The translations under genes and the position numbers were made by a program. Of a stretch of DNA of 14,227 nucleotides, positions 7,164 to 13,554 are shown piece after piece (the first letter of the stretch is position 1; every line of letters begins with the position of its first letter). This DNA is from Phycisphaerae bacterium (GTDB lineage: Bacteria; Planctomycetota; Phycisphaerae; UBA1845): contig JANQGB010000741.1 in the NCBI GenBank assembly GCA_028277545.1, forward strand, positions 1 to 14,227. The letters run 5' to 3'. The notes beneath the pieces were generated by a model, which was not told where the DNA came from, did not search any database, and saw nothing but the letters and a program-made list of their open reading frames with translations.

Positions 7164-7772
7164 ATGCTGCGCGCAACTCTATCGCTGGTTGTTATTGTAG
7201 CTGTTCTGGGTGTTACCACGCCGGCGCTCGCGGGGGCGTGCCCGGGCTGCGCGGCCATCAAAGCCAAGGGGCAGGGCTTCTGCGTTGCCTGTGACAAAGG
7301 CAGGATGTTCGGCGTCGACCTGACCTCGAAGAAGCTCCACGACGCCCTGGACGGCAGGAAGATCGACACCGCCAAGATGAAGTGTACGGGCTGCAAGGCG
7401 GCGGCCAATGACGACAGCGTCTGTAGTCACTGTAACGTCGGCATGGCCGGTGGAATGGCCTACCACTCCCGGGTGGCGCACACCCTGGCCAAGGGCAAGG
7501 CCATGAGTGCGGGCAAGGTGAGTGGCTGCACGAGTTGCAAGTCGGCCAGAAAGAGCCACGGCTTCTGCACCGCCTGTGACGTTGGCTTCGTAGCCGACCG
7601 GGCGTTCAAGGGTAAGAAGCAGCACGATGCCGCCGCCGATGCTCACAAGATCCTGGTCAAGGCGGCCGACAAGGCTCAGAAGTGCGAACCCTGCGCCGTG
7701 GCAATGGTGACCGACGGCAAGTGCAAGCACTGCAAGGTGAGCTTCAAGGACGGGCGCAAAGTCACCCAGTAG
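7164..7772 (+). CDS. Secreted cysteine-rich protein with four double-CxxC repeats
   Basis: The 202-residue product starts with a clear Sec signal peptide (hydrophobic 6-21, likely cleavage after ALA at 23). The rest carries 16 cysteines, all in eight CxxC pairs: 26/29 and 40/43; 74/77 and 87/90; 122/125 and 135/138; 174/177 and 187/190. This gives four repeats of CxxC-x(9-10)-CxxC spaced 48, 48 and 52 residues apart. Each of the first three is followed by a Lys/His-rich linker such as KKLHDAL (57-63) or KKQHDAA (151-157). None of the motifs is CxxCH, so it is not a c-type cytochrome. The pattern suggests zinc-ribbon-like knuckles binding Zn or another metal in the periplasm or outside the cell, or a disulfide-rich scaffold. 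GGAGGA at 7152-7157, 6 nt before the ATG, fixes the start. I do not recognise a named family. Confidence 0.9.
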   Translation: MLRATLSLVVIVAVLGVTTPALAGACPGCAAIKAKGQGFCVACDKGRMFGVDLTSKKLHDALDGRKIDTAKMKCTGCKAAANDDSVCSHCNVGMAGGMAYHSRVAHTLAKGKAMSAGKVSGCTSCKSARKSHGFCTACDVGFVADRAFKGKKQHDAAADAHKILVKAADKAQKCEPCAVAMVTDGKCKHCKVSFKDGRKVTQ

Positions 7773-8031
7773 CCGGCGGCCCGGCGATCGCCAAGACAGG
7801 GTCCACCCGGTAATAACCTGCCCGGCCCGGGAGTGTGCGGCGGAGACCCGCCCCGCCGCCCCTGGGCCGGCAGTGACAGGCCCGTAGCAAAGATCTGCAG
7901 GCCGCGTTCGATCCAGCGTCTGATTGTGGCCCCGGTTTCTGACTGCGTGCTGGATGGTGTGCGGGTACGTCGCGCTGCACTGTCACCCCCGGTGCCGATT
8001 CGACGTCTGGCTTACTGCGTCGGCGTGGCGA

Positions 8032-8994
8032 TCAGGGTGCCTGGCCAGGCTCGTGGAACTTGCTCTTCCAGCTTCGGTCCCAGTAGGCCCGGCGTTCGAC
8101 GCCCCGCAGTTGCCCGCTGACCCCTCCGGCGGAGAAGGCCAGCAAGCGATAGGGTGACGCGGTTTCCACGTCAAACCAACCCTTGGCCGACCGGCTTCTG
8201 ACGACGACGCGCTGGGCGTGGTACCTGCCGGCCGGTACTGTGACCTTCCTGGCGTCACCGGTGAGTTCCAGCGTGGCCTCCACGCCGTCGGGTGCGATGG
8301 CATGATTGGATCGTAGCGGCGGCAGAAGCAGCACGGTCCGGCTTTGGCCCGAAGCCACCACCTCCCGGGCGAGCACGAAGAGCGCCTCGAAGGGAACCGA
8401 GTCCTCCGATCGCTGCCACGTTTCGTCACCCTCGTCACCAAAATAGGAGAAGCTCTGCACCGTCAGGGCGTCGTCGGTCCAGCGCAGATGCTTGAACGTC
8501 GACCCGCACCACTCCTGGCTGGAGTAGGTGGCCTTCAGTGGCCTCAAATCCGCCCGCTGCAGGAACACGCTGGTCAGGTAGCGGTAGTTATAGTTCTCCG
8601 TCGGCACCTCTTCGGCCACCAGAAACTTGATCGCCCCGACTGCGCCGACCGCGTCCGACTCCGCCTTGACGCCGGACTCCGGATCCATCCACTGGCGATT
8701 CATGAGCTGAACGCGAGTGTAGCGACGTTGCTGGCCGTAGATGGTGTCCGTCGCGTCGTAGTACGACATCTCGGAAAGGCCGTCGTCCCACATCGAACCG
8801 TCCATGACCACGGTCGGCGCGGGCTCCGCGGCCGGCGCCGGTACTGTCGCCATGACGCACACGGCGGTGGCCAGCACCAGAGCCGCCTTGCTTGCCTGAC
8901 CGGCGCCGACAGCGCTGGCCCGAAGTGCGTCACCGGGCGTACGGTTGGTGAATCGCGGCACTCTACCTGGGATTGACTGTGGCGCGGGCATCAT
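8032..8994 (-). CDS. Secreted protein of unknown function with QEWCG motif (DUF3108-like features)
   Basis: The chosen ATG at 8994 overlaps the TGA of the upstream FlgI-like gene (ATGA, 8991-8994), giving 320 residues; a second ATG follows directly at 8991. A longer in-frame start at 9099 would lie inside the upstream gene and is less likely. After a long polar N-region comes a hydrophobic stretch (about 37-56, ending VPAPAA), consistent with Sec export. The mature part contains WDDGLSEMSYYDA, a SSQEWCGSTF segment at about 158-167, and VPAGRYHAQRV at about 253-263. Similar motifs occur in a set of uncharacterised exported proteins, and the 'PAG.Y.A..V' strand recalls DUF3108. Function is unknown. 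Coupling to the FlgI-like lipoprotein suggests the two act together at the envelope. No terminator with a T-tract follows. Confidence 0.85.
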   Translation of the reverse strand: MMPAPQSIPGRVPRFTNRTPGDALRASAVGAGQASKAALVLATAVCVMATVPAPAAEPAPTVVMDGSMWDDGLSEMSYYDATDTIYGQQRRYTRVQLMNRQWMDPESGVKAESDAVGAVGAIKFLVAEEVPTENYNYRYLTSVFLQRADLRPLKATYSSQEWCGSTFKHLRWTDDALTVQSFSYFGDEGDETWQRSEDSVPFEALFVLAREVVASGQSRTVLLLPPLRSNHAIAPDGVEATLELTGDARKVTVPAGRYHAQRVVVRSRSAKGWFDVETASPYRLLAFSAGGVSGQLRGVERRAYWDRSWKSKFHEPGQAP

Positions 8995-10763
8995 TCGAGC
9001 TCCGATTCCGGTCGGCCGGCGGGTCGCAGCGGGCCGAACAGCTCGGTTACGCCGGCCTGCTCCATGACGAACCGGGCGTTGATGGTCCGGGAGTGGCACA
9101 GTTCATATAGCATCTGTAGTATCGTTGCGTAGTCCACGCCCAGGCCGGTGATCTCCGCGCTATCAGGAGCGGGAGGCAATTCGCCGAGCAGCTCGATCAG
9201 CTTGATCACGTCAAACTCGGCCTGAAGTGGGGCGGCACTTCGCGGAGCGAACGGCCACTTCCGCAACACGGTGATTGAGTCGGCATCCTCGTAGGCGTTG
9301 AGCGTCAACTCGCCGGACGGATGCCGGTAGAACAGCGGCGGCGAGCAGCGGGGGGGATCACCGAAGATGGCGATCCGGCGCGAGCCCGTCCGCTTGGCGT
9401 AGACCAGCGTCTCCTGATTCGAGGGCACCAGGTCAATGTTGAAGTTGTTGTTGCCGACCATATGCGTGCCCAGCTCGGGATCGATACGTTCTACGAGTGC
9501 TTCGTAGGCCGCCGTACGCACTCGGGAGTCATCATCATCCAGCAGGGCCCGCAAAGGGCGAGCGGCCCGCGGAATCTCGTAGGCACTGCCCAAGGCCTTG
9601 ATGGCGTCGAAGCGGCGAGCGCTCTGCTCGTCCGCGGCATACTCGGCAATCAGTTCGGCGGCATAGTCGTCCCGCAGTCGAAGACCTGCCAGGGCCGCGT
9701 AGTAACGCACCGCCTTGTCGTGGTGGCTGTACAGCTTGCTGATGACCGGCAGCACGGTACGCCCGATCCCCTCCCAGGCCAGGACGATGGCCTCGTAGTC
9801 GGCCCCCGGCTTGACCATCTCCTTGGCCAGTTCCCTGCCGCGGTGCAGGTCAAAGCCCGGCTGTTGTGGCAGGTAGAGGTGACGCACCAGTGCCAGGAAG
9901 TGCTTGGGATTCTCGGCGTACTCTGGCGGAATCGTCAACCGCACGAACGACGGTGAGGTCGGGTCCGCCACCTGTTGGCTTCCCGGGAAGCGGTTGTTGA
10001 TTCGCGTGGCGATCCCGCGAGCCTTGGAGTACGAAGGCCTGAAGAGCACCAGCCTGACTCTTCGACTCTCGAGCGCCATGCCGCCGCTGAGGATGCGCCC
10101 GGCGCGCCCGGCGGTCCGCGTGGCGGCATCGGCCCGATCGGAGAACGGGTTGAGAAAGACGGGGCCTGCCGCCCGGCCCAACACCTGGCCGGTGATCGAT
10201 GACCTGGAACCCAGCATTCGGTACATCGACAGGTCACAGGGAAACAGGTGCCCGCCGCGGAGCGAGGTGGTTTGCGTTCCGGGCAGCGCGGTAACCGACA
10301 CGTCGAAACGCGAGCGTTCCACCGCTCCGGCCGGGATGAACCCTTCGACCAGCACCACGGCCGTGTCCGCGTCGTCCACCAGCCGCTCCGGGGTCCAGTC
10401 GTGCATTCGCTTGCGCAGCCTCTGAAACTCCGGCCGCTTGTGAAGCTGCTCGATGATCGTATCGCGTACCTCCTGGGGGCAGGTTGCGGTGCCTCTATCC
10501 CCCAGGCCTATCACGACGCCGTACCCGCGGACATGCATCTTGCGCAGTCCCTCGAGGTAGGCGTACTGCCCGATGGTGTCTCGCCGGGCCAGCGACTCGG
10601 ACTGGACATCGCGAACCCCGGCTGCCTCGACGGGATCGGCGCCGCCCGTGCCCCAGCGCCACCCGCCATCACCACAGCCGGCCGCGATGCTCGCGAGCAT
10701 GGCTATCCCCATGACCCTCGATCGATTGGCCTGCACCGCTTCAATCCTCACTAGTTGGACCAT
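8991..10763 (-). CDS. Lipoprotein with FlgI-like (P-ring) domain and HEAT-like repeats
   Basis: From the ATG at 10763 the product is 590 residues. It begins with a lipoprotein-type signal (VMGIAMLASIAAG before Cys30). The nearer ATG at 10712 would leave only 12 residues and no charge before that Cys, and the upstream ATG at 10856 would add a non-signal extension, so 10763 is preferred. Residues ~76-285 resemble flagellar P-ring protein FlgI: GYGVVIGLGDRG, then DTAVVLVEGFIPAGAVERSR, then DVSVTALPGTQTTSLRGGHL. Residues ~320-430 look like HEAT repeats (AVRYYAALAGLRL, ARRFDAIKALGSA, SRVRTAAYEALVERI). A further ~150-residue C-terminal domain follows. FlgI proper is ~370 residues, lacks HEAT repeats and is not a lipoprotein. 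No flagellar genes are nearby, so a structural role outside the flagellum is likely. The next gene overlaps it by 4 bp. Confidence 0.86.
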   Translation of the reverse strand: MVQLVRIEAVQANRSRVMGIAMLASIAAGCGDGGWRWGTGGADPVEAAGVRDVQSESLARRDTIGQYAYLEGLRKMHVRGYGVVIGLGDRGTATCPQEVRDTIIEQLHKRPEFQRLRKRMHDWTPERLVDDADTAVVLVEGFIPAGAVERSRFDVSVTALPGTQTTSLRGGHLFPCDLSMYRMLGSRSSITGQVLGRAAGPVFLNPFSDRADAATRTAGRAGRILSGGMALESRRVRLVLFRPSYSKARGIATRINNRFPGSQQVADPTSPSFVRLTIPPEYAENPKHFLALVRHLYLPQQPGFDLHRGRELAKEMVKPGADYEAIVLAWEGIGRTVLPVISKLYSHHDKAVRYYAALAGLRLRDDYAAELIAEYAADEQSARRFDAIKALGSAYEIPRAARPLRALLDDDDSRVRTAAYEALVERIDPELGTHMVGNNNFNIDLVPSNQETLVYAKRTGSRRIAIFGDPPRCSPPLFYRHPSGELTLNAYEDADSITVLRKWPFAPRSAAPLQAEFDVIKLIELLGELPPAPDSAEITGLGVDYATILQMLYELCHSRTINARFVMEQAGVTELFGPLRPAGRPESELE

Positions 10764-11136
10764 CAGAGACTCTTCTCGGCCCGGTCCGCGGCGTGCGCCT
10801 CCTGCCGCCGGTCCGCCAGGTGCGGCTCTCAGGAATGGTTGGACCGGACATTTCACGATACGCCATGGGGTGGCTGATGGTCAAGCGGCAGGGCGAACTA
10901 CTACGACAGCGGTCACCCCTGCCACCAGAGCGGGCCGCGGGCTTTGGCCCGCGCGGACGTCCGTGCGGGCTGAGGTCCGCAGCCAGAGAATGACCCGAAA
11001 GCGCTATCGTGTTGCTGAAAATCTGCTGCCCGTGTCTCCGTCACAGCCGCTGGCGAGGGCGGGCCTGGCGGTGTACCATCCCTCCAACGGCGTCCAGGCA
11101 TCCGTTGTTGCTGACACCAAGAGGCCGAAGTGGATT
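10764..11136. other. Divergent intergenic region with GC-rich hairpin and palindrome
   Basis: This 373-bp gap separates the FlgI-like gene (leftward) from the membrane protein (rightward). CGCGGGC (10936-10942) pairs with GCCCGCG (10947-10953) around a TTTG loop, and one base later comes the palindrome CGGACGTCCG (10954-10963). These could be a repeat remnant, an operator or a leader structure. An in-frame ATG at 10990 would extend the downstream gene through part of the gap. No confident promoter was identified. Confidence 0.4.
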
Positions 11137-11598
11137 ATGCTGCTGGTTAAGCGGAGCATCAGGGAAGCGGCGATTGTGGTGGGGGCACTGGTCGGGGCGG
11201 CAGTGCTGGGCCTGGGGGCCAGCTTCGTTGCCCTGCACACGGCGGGCTTGTTGTGCCGAGCGCCTGTCGTCGCCATCACCATCGTGGCACTAATCTTGCT
11301 GCTGATTGGCGCCTGCCTGTTTCCAATCCTCCTGGCCGCTCTGGGCATCGCCGGAACGATCCACGCCTGCGGCTACGTCATGTCCACAACCTGGGCGGTA
11401 GTCGTAGCGGGGGCCTCCTGGTGGCTGGTGGCCAACCTCATCGCCCGGTGGAGCGAGCGCTGGTCAGACAACCGCAGCAGGAGCCGTCGCCGTCTGTTGC
11501 GTCTCTGGCAGGCTTCGGTCTACTGGGGATCGAACATACTGTCCTACCTCTGCCCGGCCGCGCTGGCCCTGGTGCTGTTCCTGACGGTCCGGCGATGA
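11137..11598 (+). CDS. Small multi-pass membrane protein of unknown function
   Basis: From the ATG at 11137 the product is 153 residues and mostly hydrophobic. Segments are at roughly 10-32 (AAIVVGALVGAAVLGLGASF), 38-70 (VVAITIVALILLLIGACL and on to GIAGTI), 80-98 (TTWAVVVAGASWWLVANLI) and 128-150 (SNILSYLCPAALALVLFLTV). A strongly basic loop (RWSERWSDNRSRSRRRLLR) precedes the last segment, which by the positive-inside rule should be cytoplasmic. No enzymatic motif is visible. An in-frame ATG at 10990 would add 49 polar residues; it is possible, but neither start has a convincing Shine-Dalgarno site. No family is recognised. Confidence 0.68.
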   Translation: MLLVKRSIREAAIVVGALVGAAVLGLGASFVALHTAGLLCRAPVVAITIVALILLLIGACLFPILLAALGIAGTIHACGYVMSTTWAVVVAGASWWLVANLIARWSERWSDNRSRSRRRLLRLWQASVYWGSNILSYLCPAALALVLFLTVRR

Positions 11599-11690
11599 GC
11601 CCGGCCGGGACGCCAGTGCGTCGGCGCTAACCGGCCGTAGCCCGCCCGAGAGTCCGATAGAACCGAGCGGGATCGTCCCCTGGCAGCGCC

Positions 11691-11719
11691 TTGCCTTTAG
11701 TTCGGCCACCCTTTAGACT
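11691..11719 (+). promoter_or_regulatory. Candidate promoter for tRNA-Cys
   Basis: TTGCCT (11691-11696), 17 bp, then TAGACT (11714-11719). This is a fair sigma70-type match on the same strand as the tRNA, about 75 bp upstream of its 5' end. The stretch 11599-11800 holds no gene that I can support. Confidence 0.35.
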
Positions 11720-11800
11720 GCCGTGTCGATAAGATGATGGTCGGCGGCCGGCAGCCAGAGCAGTTCATCCGGCGGACCCGGCGGCCAGCACCATTGTTGC

Positions 11801-11874
11801 GGCGGCGTGGCCAAGTGGACTAAGGCGACGGATTGCAAATCCGTTATTCGTGGGTTCGAATCCCACCGCCGCCT
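11801..11874 (+). tRNA. tRNA-Cys (anticodon GCA)
   Basis: The cloverleaf can be read directly. The acceptor strands are GGCGGCG (11801-11807) and CGCCGCC (11867-11873). The anticodon arm is ACGGA/TCCGT around the loop TTGCAAA, with anticodon GCA. The T-arm is GTGGG (11850-11854), TTCGAAT, CCCAC (11862-11866). The discriminator base is T (11874), the U73 identity element of tRNA-Cys. CCA is not encoded. A broken copy of its 3' half lies 1680 bp downstream. Confidence 0.97.
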
Positions 11875-11971
11875 ATCAAGATCGCGGTTATTCGTCTCTC
11901 TCACCAGAACGGTTCCTACAGACGCCTCGTCCAACCTGCGCCTGACGGAACTTCTTATCCGCGTCCCTGAG
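11831..11971 (+). repeat. Direct repeat, left copy (tRNA-Cys 3' half plus downstream DNA)
   Basis: Positions 11831-11874 match 13511-13554 at 43 of 44 bases. Similarity then continues with substitutions and a 1-base offset change. Shared blocks are TCAAGATCGCGGTT (11876-11889), CCAGAACGGTTCCTA (11904-11918), CCAACCTGCGCC (11931-11942) and ATCCGCGTCCC (11957-11967). The stretch from 11875 to about 12125 holds no gene I can support. Confidence 0.9.
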
Positions 11972-12125
11972 ATCGCCCATGCTGGTCCTGGCAGTAGCCG
12001 GCCCGTGGCCGCGGCGCCGGTTTCCTCGTGGCTGGGTAGCGCCCTGGCGCGGGACGGAGGCGCGTTGTTCCTCAAGAGGCCGATTGTCTTGGCGCGGCAC
12101 TCCTCATTGCGTTATCCTTAACTAC

Positions 12126-12239
12126 ATGCTCGATCATCTGGCGTGGATCGACTCCAGCCCAGGCCCCAGCGGAGCGTCATTCTTCGCCTTGGCCTACCTC
12201 GTCTATTGGCTGTATCGCAGGCTCTACCGCAAAAGGTGA
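12126..12239 (+). CDS. Possible 37-residue membrane peptide
   Basis: A short ORF starting at the ATG at 12126 gives a peptide with a polar N-terminus (MLDHLAWIDSSPGPSG) and then a hydrophobic/aromatic segment (FFALAYLVYWLYRRLY) ending in a basic tail, RKR. This is the shape of a single-pass small membrane protein. There is no Shine-Dalgarno site, and a longer in-frame start at 11979 crosses the repeat region and looks spurious. It is followed 37 bp later by a second small membrane ORF on the same strand, which modestly supports it. It may be chance. Confidence 0.3.
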   Translation: MLDHLAWIDSSPGPSGASFFALAYLVYWLYRRLYRKR

Positions 12240-12276
12240 GTTAGGCGACCATTGCGGTCAATCGAGGAACGTGCGG

Positions 12277-12447
12277 ATGAACATTGCAGAGTGGACGATA
12301 TGGATTACGGTAGTAGCTATGGCTGGTCTAATTGGGGCATCTGTTCGCGAGTTCACGTTCCGCCGCAAGCTCCGCCGGGCTTCGGAGGAAGCGTACGAGA
12401 AGGGCTATCGTGAAGGGCTGGCGGCCGCAGCAGGTGAGGGGCTATGA
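12277..12447 (+). CDS. Small single-pass membrane protein, 56 residues
   Basis: The ATG at 12277 has a good ribosome site, GAGGAA at 12264-12269, 7 nt upstream. Residues ~6-24 (WTIWITVVAMAGLIGASV) form one membrane helix. The rest is a charged, helix-prone tail (RRKLRRASEEAYEKGYREG, then Ala/Gly-rich) that should lie in the cytoplasm. The stop TGA (12445-12447) overlaps the 3' end of the opposing zinc-ribbon gene by 6 bp. No family or function is recognised. Shape and ribosome site make it more credible than the ORF at 12126. Confidence 0.6.
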   Translation: MNIAEWTIWITVVAMAGLIGASVREFTFRRKLRRASEEAYEKGYREGLAAAAGEGL

Positions 12448-12933
12448 GCTATCGGTGGCACATGGCTGACCGCACTCCGGGCACACGCCCGAAACGTTGC
12501 CGGTGAGGTCGTAGCCGCAGGATTTGCAGTGGCCGGGCGGTGGGCGACGGTCGCGGTGCCAGAGGACGGCGGCGGGGATAGCGACAAAGAGAAGCGGGAG
12601 CCATAGAGAGACGGCGGTCGTATTCCAAGACGTGCTCTTGTAGTGCCGCACAATCCAGAGGTTGTAGAAATCGGCAGTGTACCTCGGGTCTGGGCGCAAG
12701 GAGGCGTCGAAGGGGCTATCGGTTTGCCATCCGAGCGGGAATAGGCGTCGGTTAGGCCTCCACCAGTTATATTCCTTGAACACTACATGCCCCTTCGACA
12801 GCGAGATGTGCCAGTCTGGACGCATGTACCGAATGGCCATGACATAGCTGAGCAGCCACGACGCCAGAATCAGGACACACCCCGCCAACCCCACCCACTT
12901 CAGAATCCGCCGTGTCCGGGGGCGTCGTTTCAT
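12442..12933 (-). CDS. Membrane protein with C-terminal planctomycete-type zinc ribbon (163 residues)
   Basis: A basic start (MKRRPRTRRILK) leads into a membrane helix at ~13-34. A ~70-residue, Trp/Tyr-rich soluble domain follows, then a second helix at ~106-125. The C-terminus carries a four-Cys zinc ribbon, CKSCGYDL (C136, C139) and CPECG (C151, C154), which should face the cytoplasm. The 'C.SCGYDLTG...CPECG' ribbon ends many small membrane proteins of planctomycetes; their role is unknown. The start overlaps the stop of the upstream paralogue (ATGA, 12930-12933), so the two are translationally coupled. The ribbon-coding DNA is shared with the neighbour: the 16 bases at 12494-12509 recur exactly at 12967-12982. 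Confidence 0.85.
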   Translation of the reverse strand: MKRRPRTRRILKWVGLAGCVLILASWLLSYVMAIRYMRPDWHISLSKGHVVFKEYNWWRPNRRLFPLGWQTDSPFDASLRPDPRYTADFYNLWIVRHYKSTSWNTTAVSLWLPLLFVAIPAAVLWHRDRRPPPGHCKSCGYDLTGNVSGVCPECGQPCATDSS

Positions 12934-13298
12934 GTCGCCTCACCACACTCAGGGCAAACACCGCTGACGTTGCCGGTGAGGTTATAGTCGCAACTCGGGC
13001 ACTGTTGGCCATCGTACACAACACAACGCCAGCGAAGGAGATGGTAAATCACACGCGCCGCCACGCACGAGGGAACAGCGGCGATTGCCCCGCAAACGAC
13101 GATTGTTGTGATGGTGAATTCAAAGCGGAGATAGGCGACGGTGAAGAATAACAGGGGGAACCAGAGTAGCGCACACACTACTGGACACGCTGCTACGGAA
13201 ATGGCGAACGACGCAGCAGGCGAGAACTGCTTGTATTCAACTATCTTTCGCGTGGCACTAGCCTGAGACTCTTCTTGCTCGGACCGAGATCGGGTCAT
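12930..13298 (-). CDS. Membrane protein with C-terminal zinc ribbon (122 residues), upstream paralogue
   Basis: From the ATG at 13298 the product has a polar, charged N-terminus of ~30 residues, two hydrophobic segments (~31-57 and ~61-82), and a C-terminal ribbon QQCPSCDYNL (C100, C103) with CPECG (C115, C118). It shares LTGNVSGVCPECG with the next gene, so the pair probably arose by duplication or carries a reused ribbon module. The start is uncertain. In-frame ATGs at 13337 (with GGGGGA upstream) and 13424 would extend it through the GGTCC cluster, which looks non-coding. It is coupled to the downstream paralogue by a 4-bp overlap. No function is known. Confidence 0.78.
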   Translation of the reverse strand: MTRSRSEQEESQASATRKIVEYKQFSPAASFAISVAACPVVCALLWFPLLFFTVAYLRFEFTITTIVVCGAIAAVPSCVAARVIYHLLRWRCVVYDGQQCPSCDYNLTGNVSGVCPECGEAT

Positions 13299-13339
13299 GA
13301 AATGAAGATACCACGAATGCCGGGCGATTTCAGCCATTG

Positions 13340-13406
13340 GCGGGTCCCCCGGTCCGGAGCCAATAATGGACCCGCAGGTATTTTCACGGTCCCAAAACGG
13401 TCCCAA
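13340..13406. repeat. Cluster of five GGTCC motifs, including a tandem ACGGTCCCAA pair
   Basis: GGTCC or its complement occurs at 13343, 13351, 13368 (reverse), 13388 and 13399. ACGGTCCCAA is repeated at 13386-13395 and 13397-13406, an 11-bp period. GCGGGTCC (13340-13347) and GGACCCGC (13368-13375) form an 8-bp inverted repeat. The cluster ends about 105 bp before the tRNA fragment. Periodic short repeats beside an integration core are what arm-type sites of tyrosine recombinases look like; this role is inferred. Confidence 0.5.
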
Positions 13407-13510
13407 GAGCCAGCCCCGAGCCATACAGAACAGCCCCCAGCAAAACCCCCTAACCGGCTCGAGATCGCCGATTGGAACCTCTCACGGTGCCTAGAGCTGG
13501 CATTTTGCGG

Positions 13511-13554
13511 GATTGCAACTCCGTTATTCGTGGGTTCGAATCCCACCGCCGCCT
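13511..13554 (+). pseudogene. tRNA-Cys 3'-half fragment
   Basis: These 44 bases repeat the anticodon loop, variable region, T-arm and acceptor 3' strand of tRNA-Cys with one change (A at 11839 is C at 13519). The 5' half is absent: the preceding bases do not form the acceptor or D-arm partners. It cannot fold as a tRNA. It is either an att-type remnant or a truncated duplicate. Confidence 0.92.

Larger units (their letters stand above)
11831..13554. mobile_element. Putative remnant of a tRNA-Cys-targeted integrated element (or old tandem duplication)
   Basis: The segment is bounded by the 3' half of tRNA-Cys at 11831-11874 and a near-identical copy at 13511-13554, the arrangement left by site-specific integration into a tRNA 3' end. 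Inside are two doubtful or small membrane ORFs and two coupled zinc-ribbon membrane proteins. A GGTCC-motif cluster lies about 110-170 bp inside the right copy. No integrase, transposase or replication gene is present, so the element is either decayed or not mobile by itself. Against simple integration, about 100 bp downstream of the two tRNA pieces is also related, so a diverged tandem duplication is the main alternative. Confidence 0.4.

Noticed and set aside
7239..7733. Multiheme cytochrome c reading of the CxxC-repeat protein
   Set aside because: None of the eight CxxC pairs is followed by His, so no heme c attachment site is present.
7783..7792. 10-bp palindrome GGCGATCGCC just after the CxxC-repeat gene
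   Set aside because: A single short palindrome with no partner copy in the window and no T-tract; it is expected by chance in GC-rich DNA.
8995..9099. Start at 9099 for the secreted QEWCG protein
   Set aside because: It would place 35 extra Arg/Pro-rich residues before the signal peptide, inside the upstream gene. The ATGA overlap at 8991-8994 is the more usual arrangement.
10573..11136. N-terminal extension of the 11137 membrane gene back to 10573
   Set aside because: The first part overlaps the FlgI-like gene in antisense and reads as low-complexity Pro/Ala/Arg, so it is a shadow. The shorter extension to 10990 remains possible and is noted in the gene entry.
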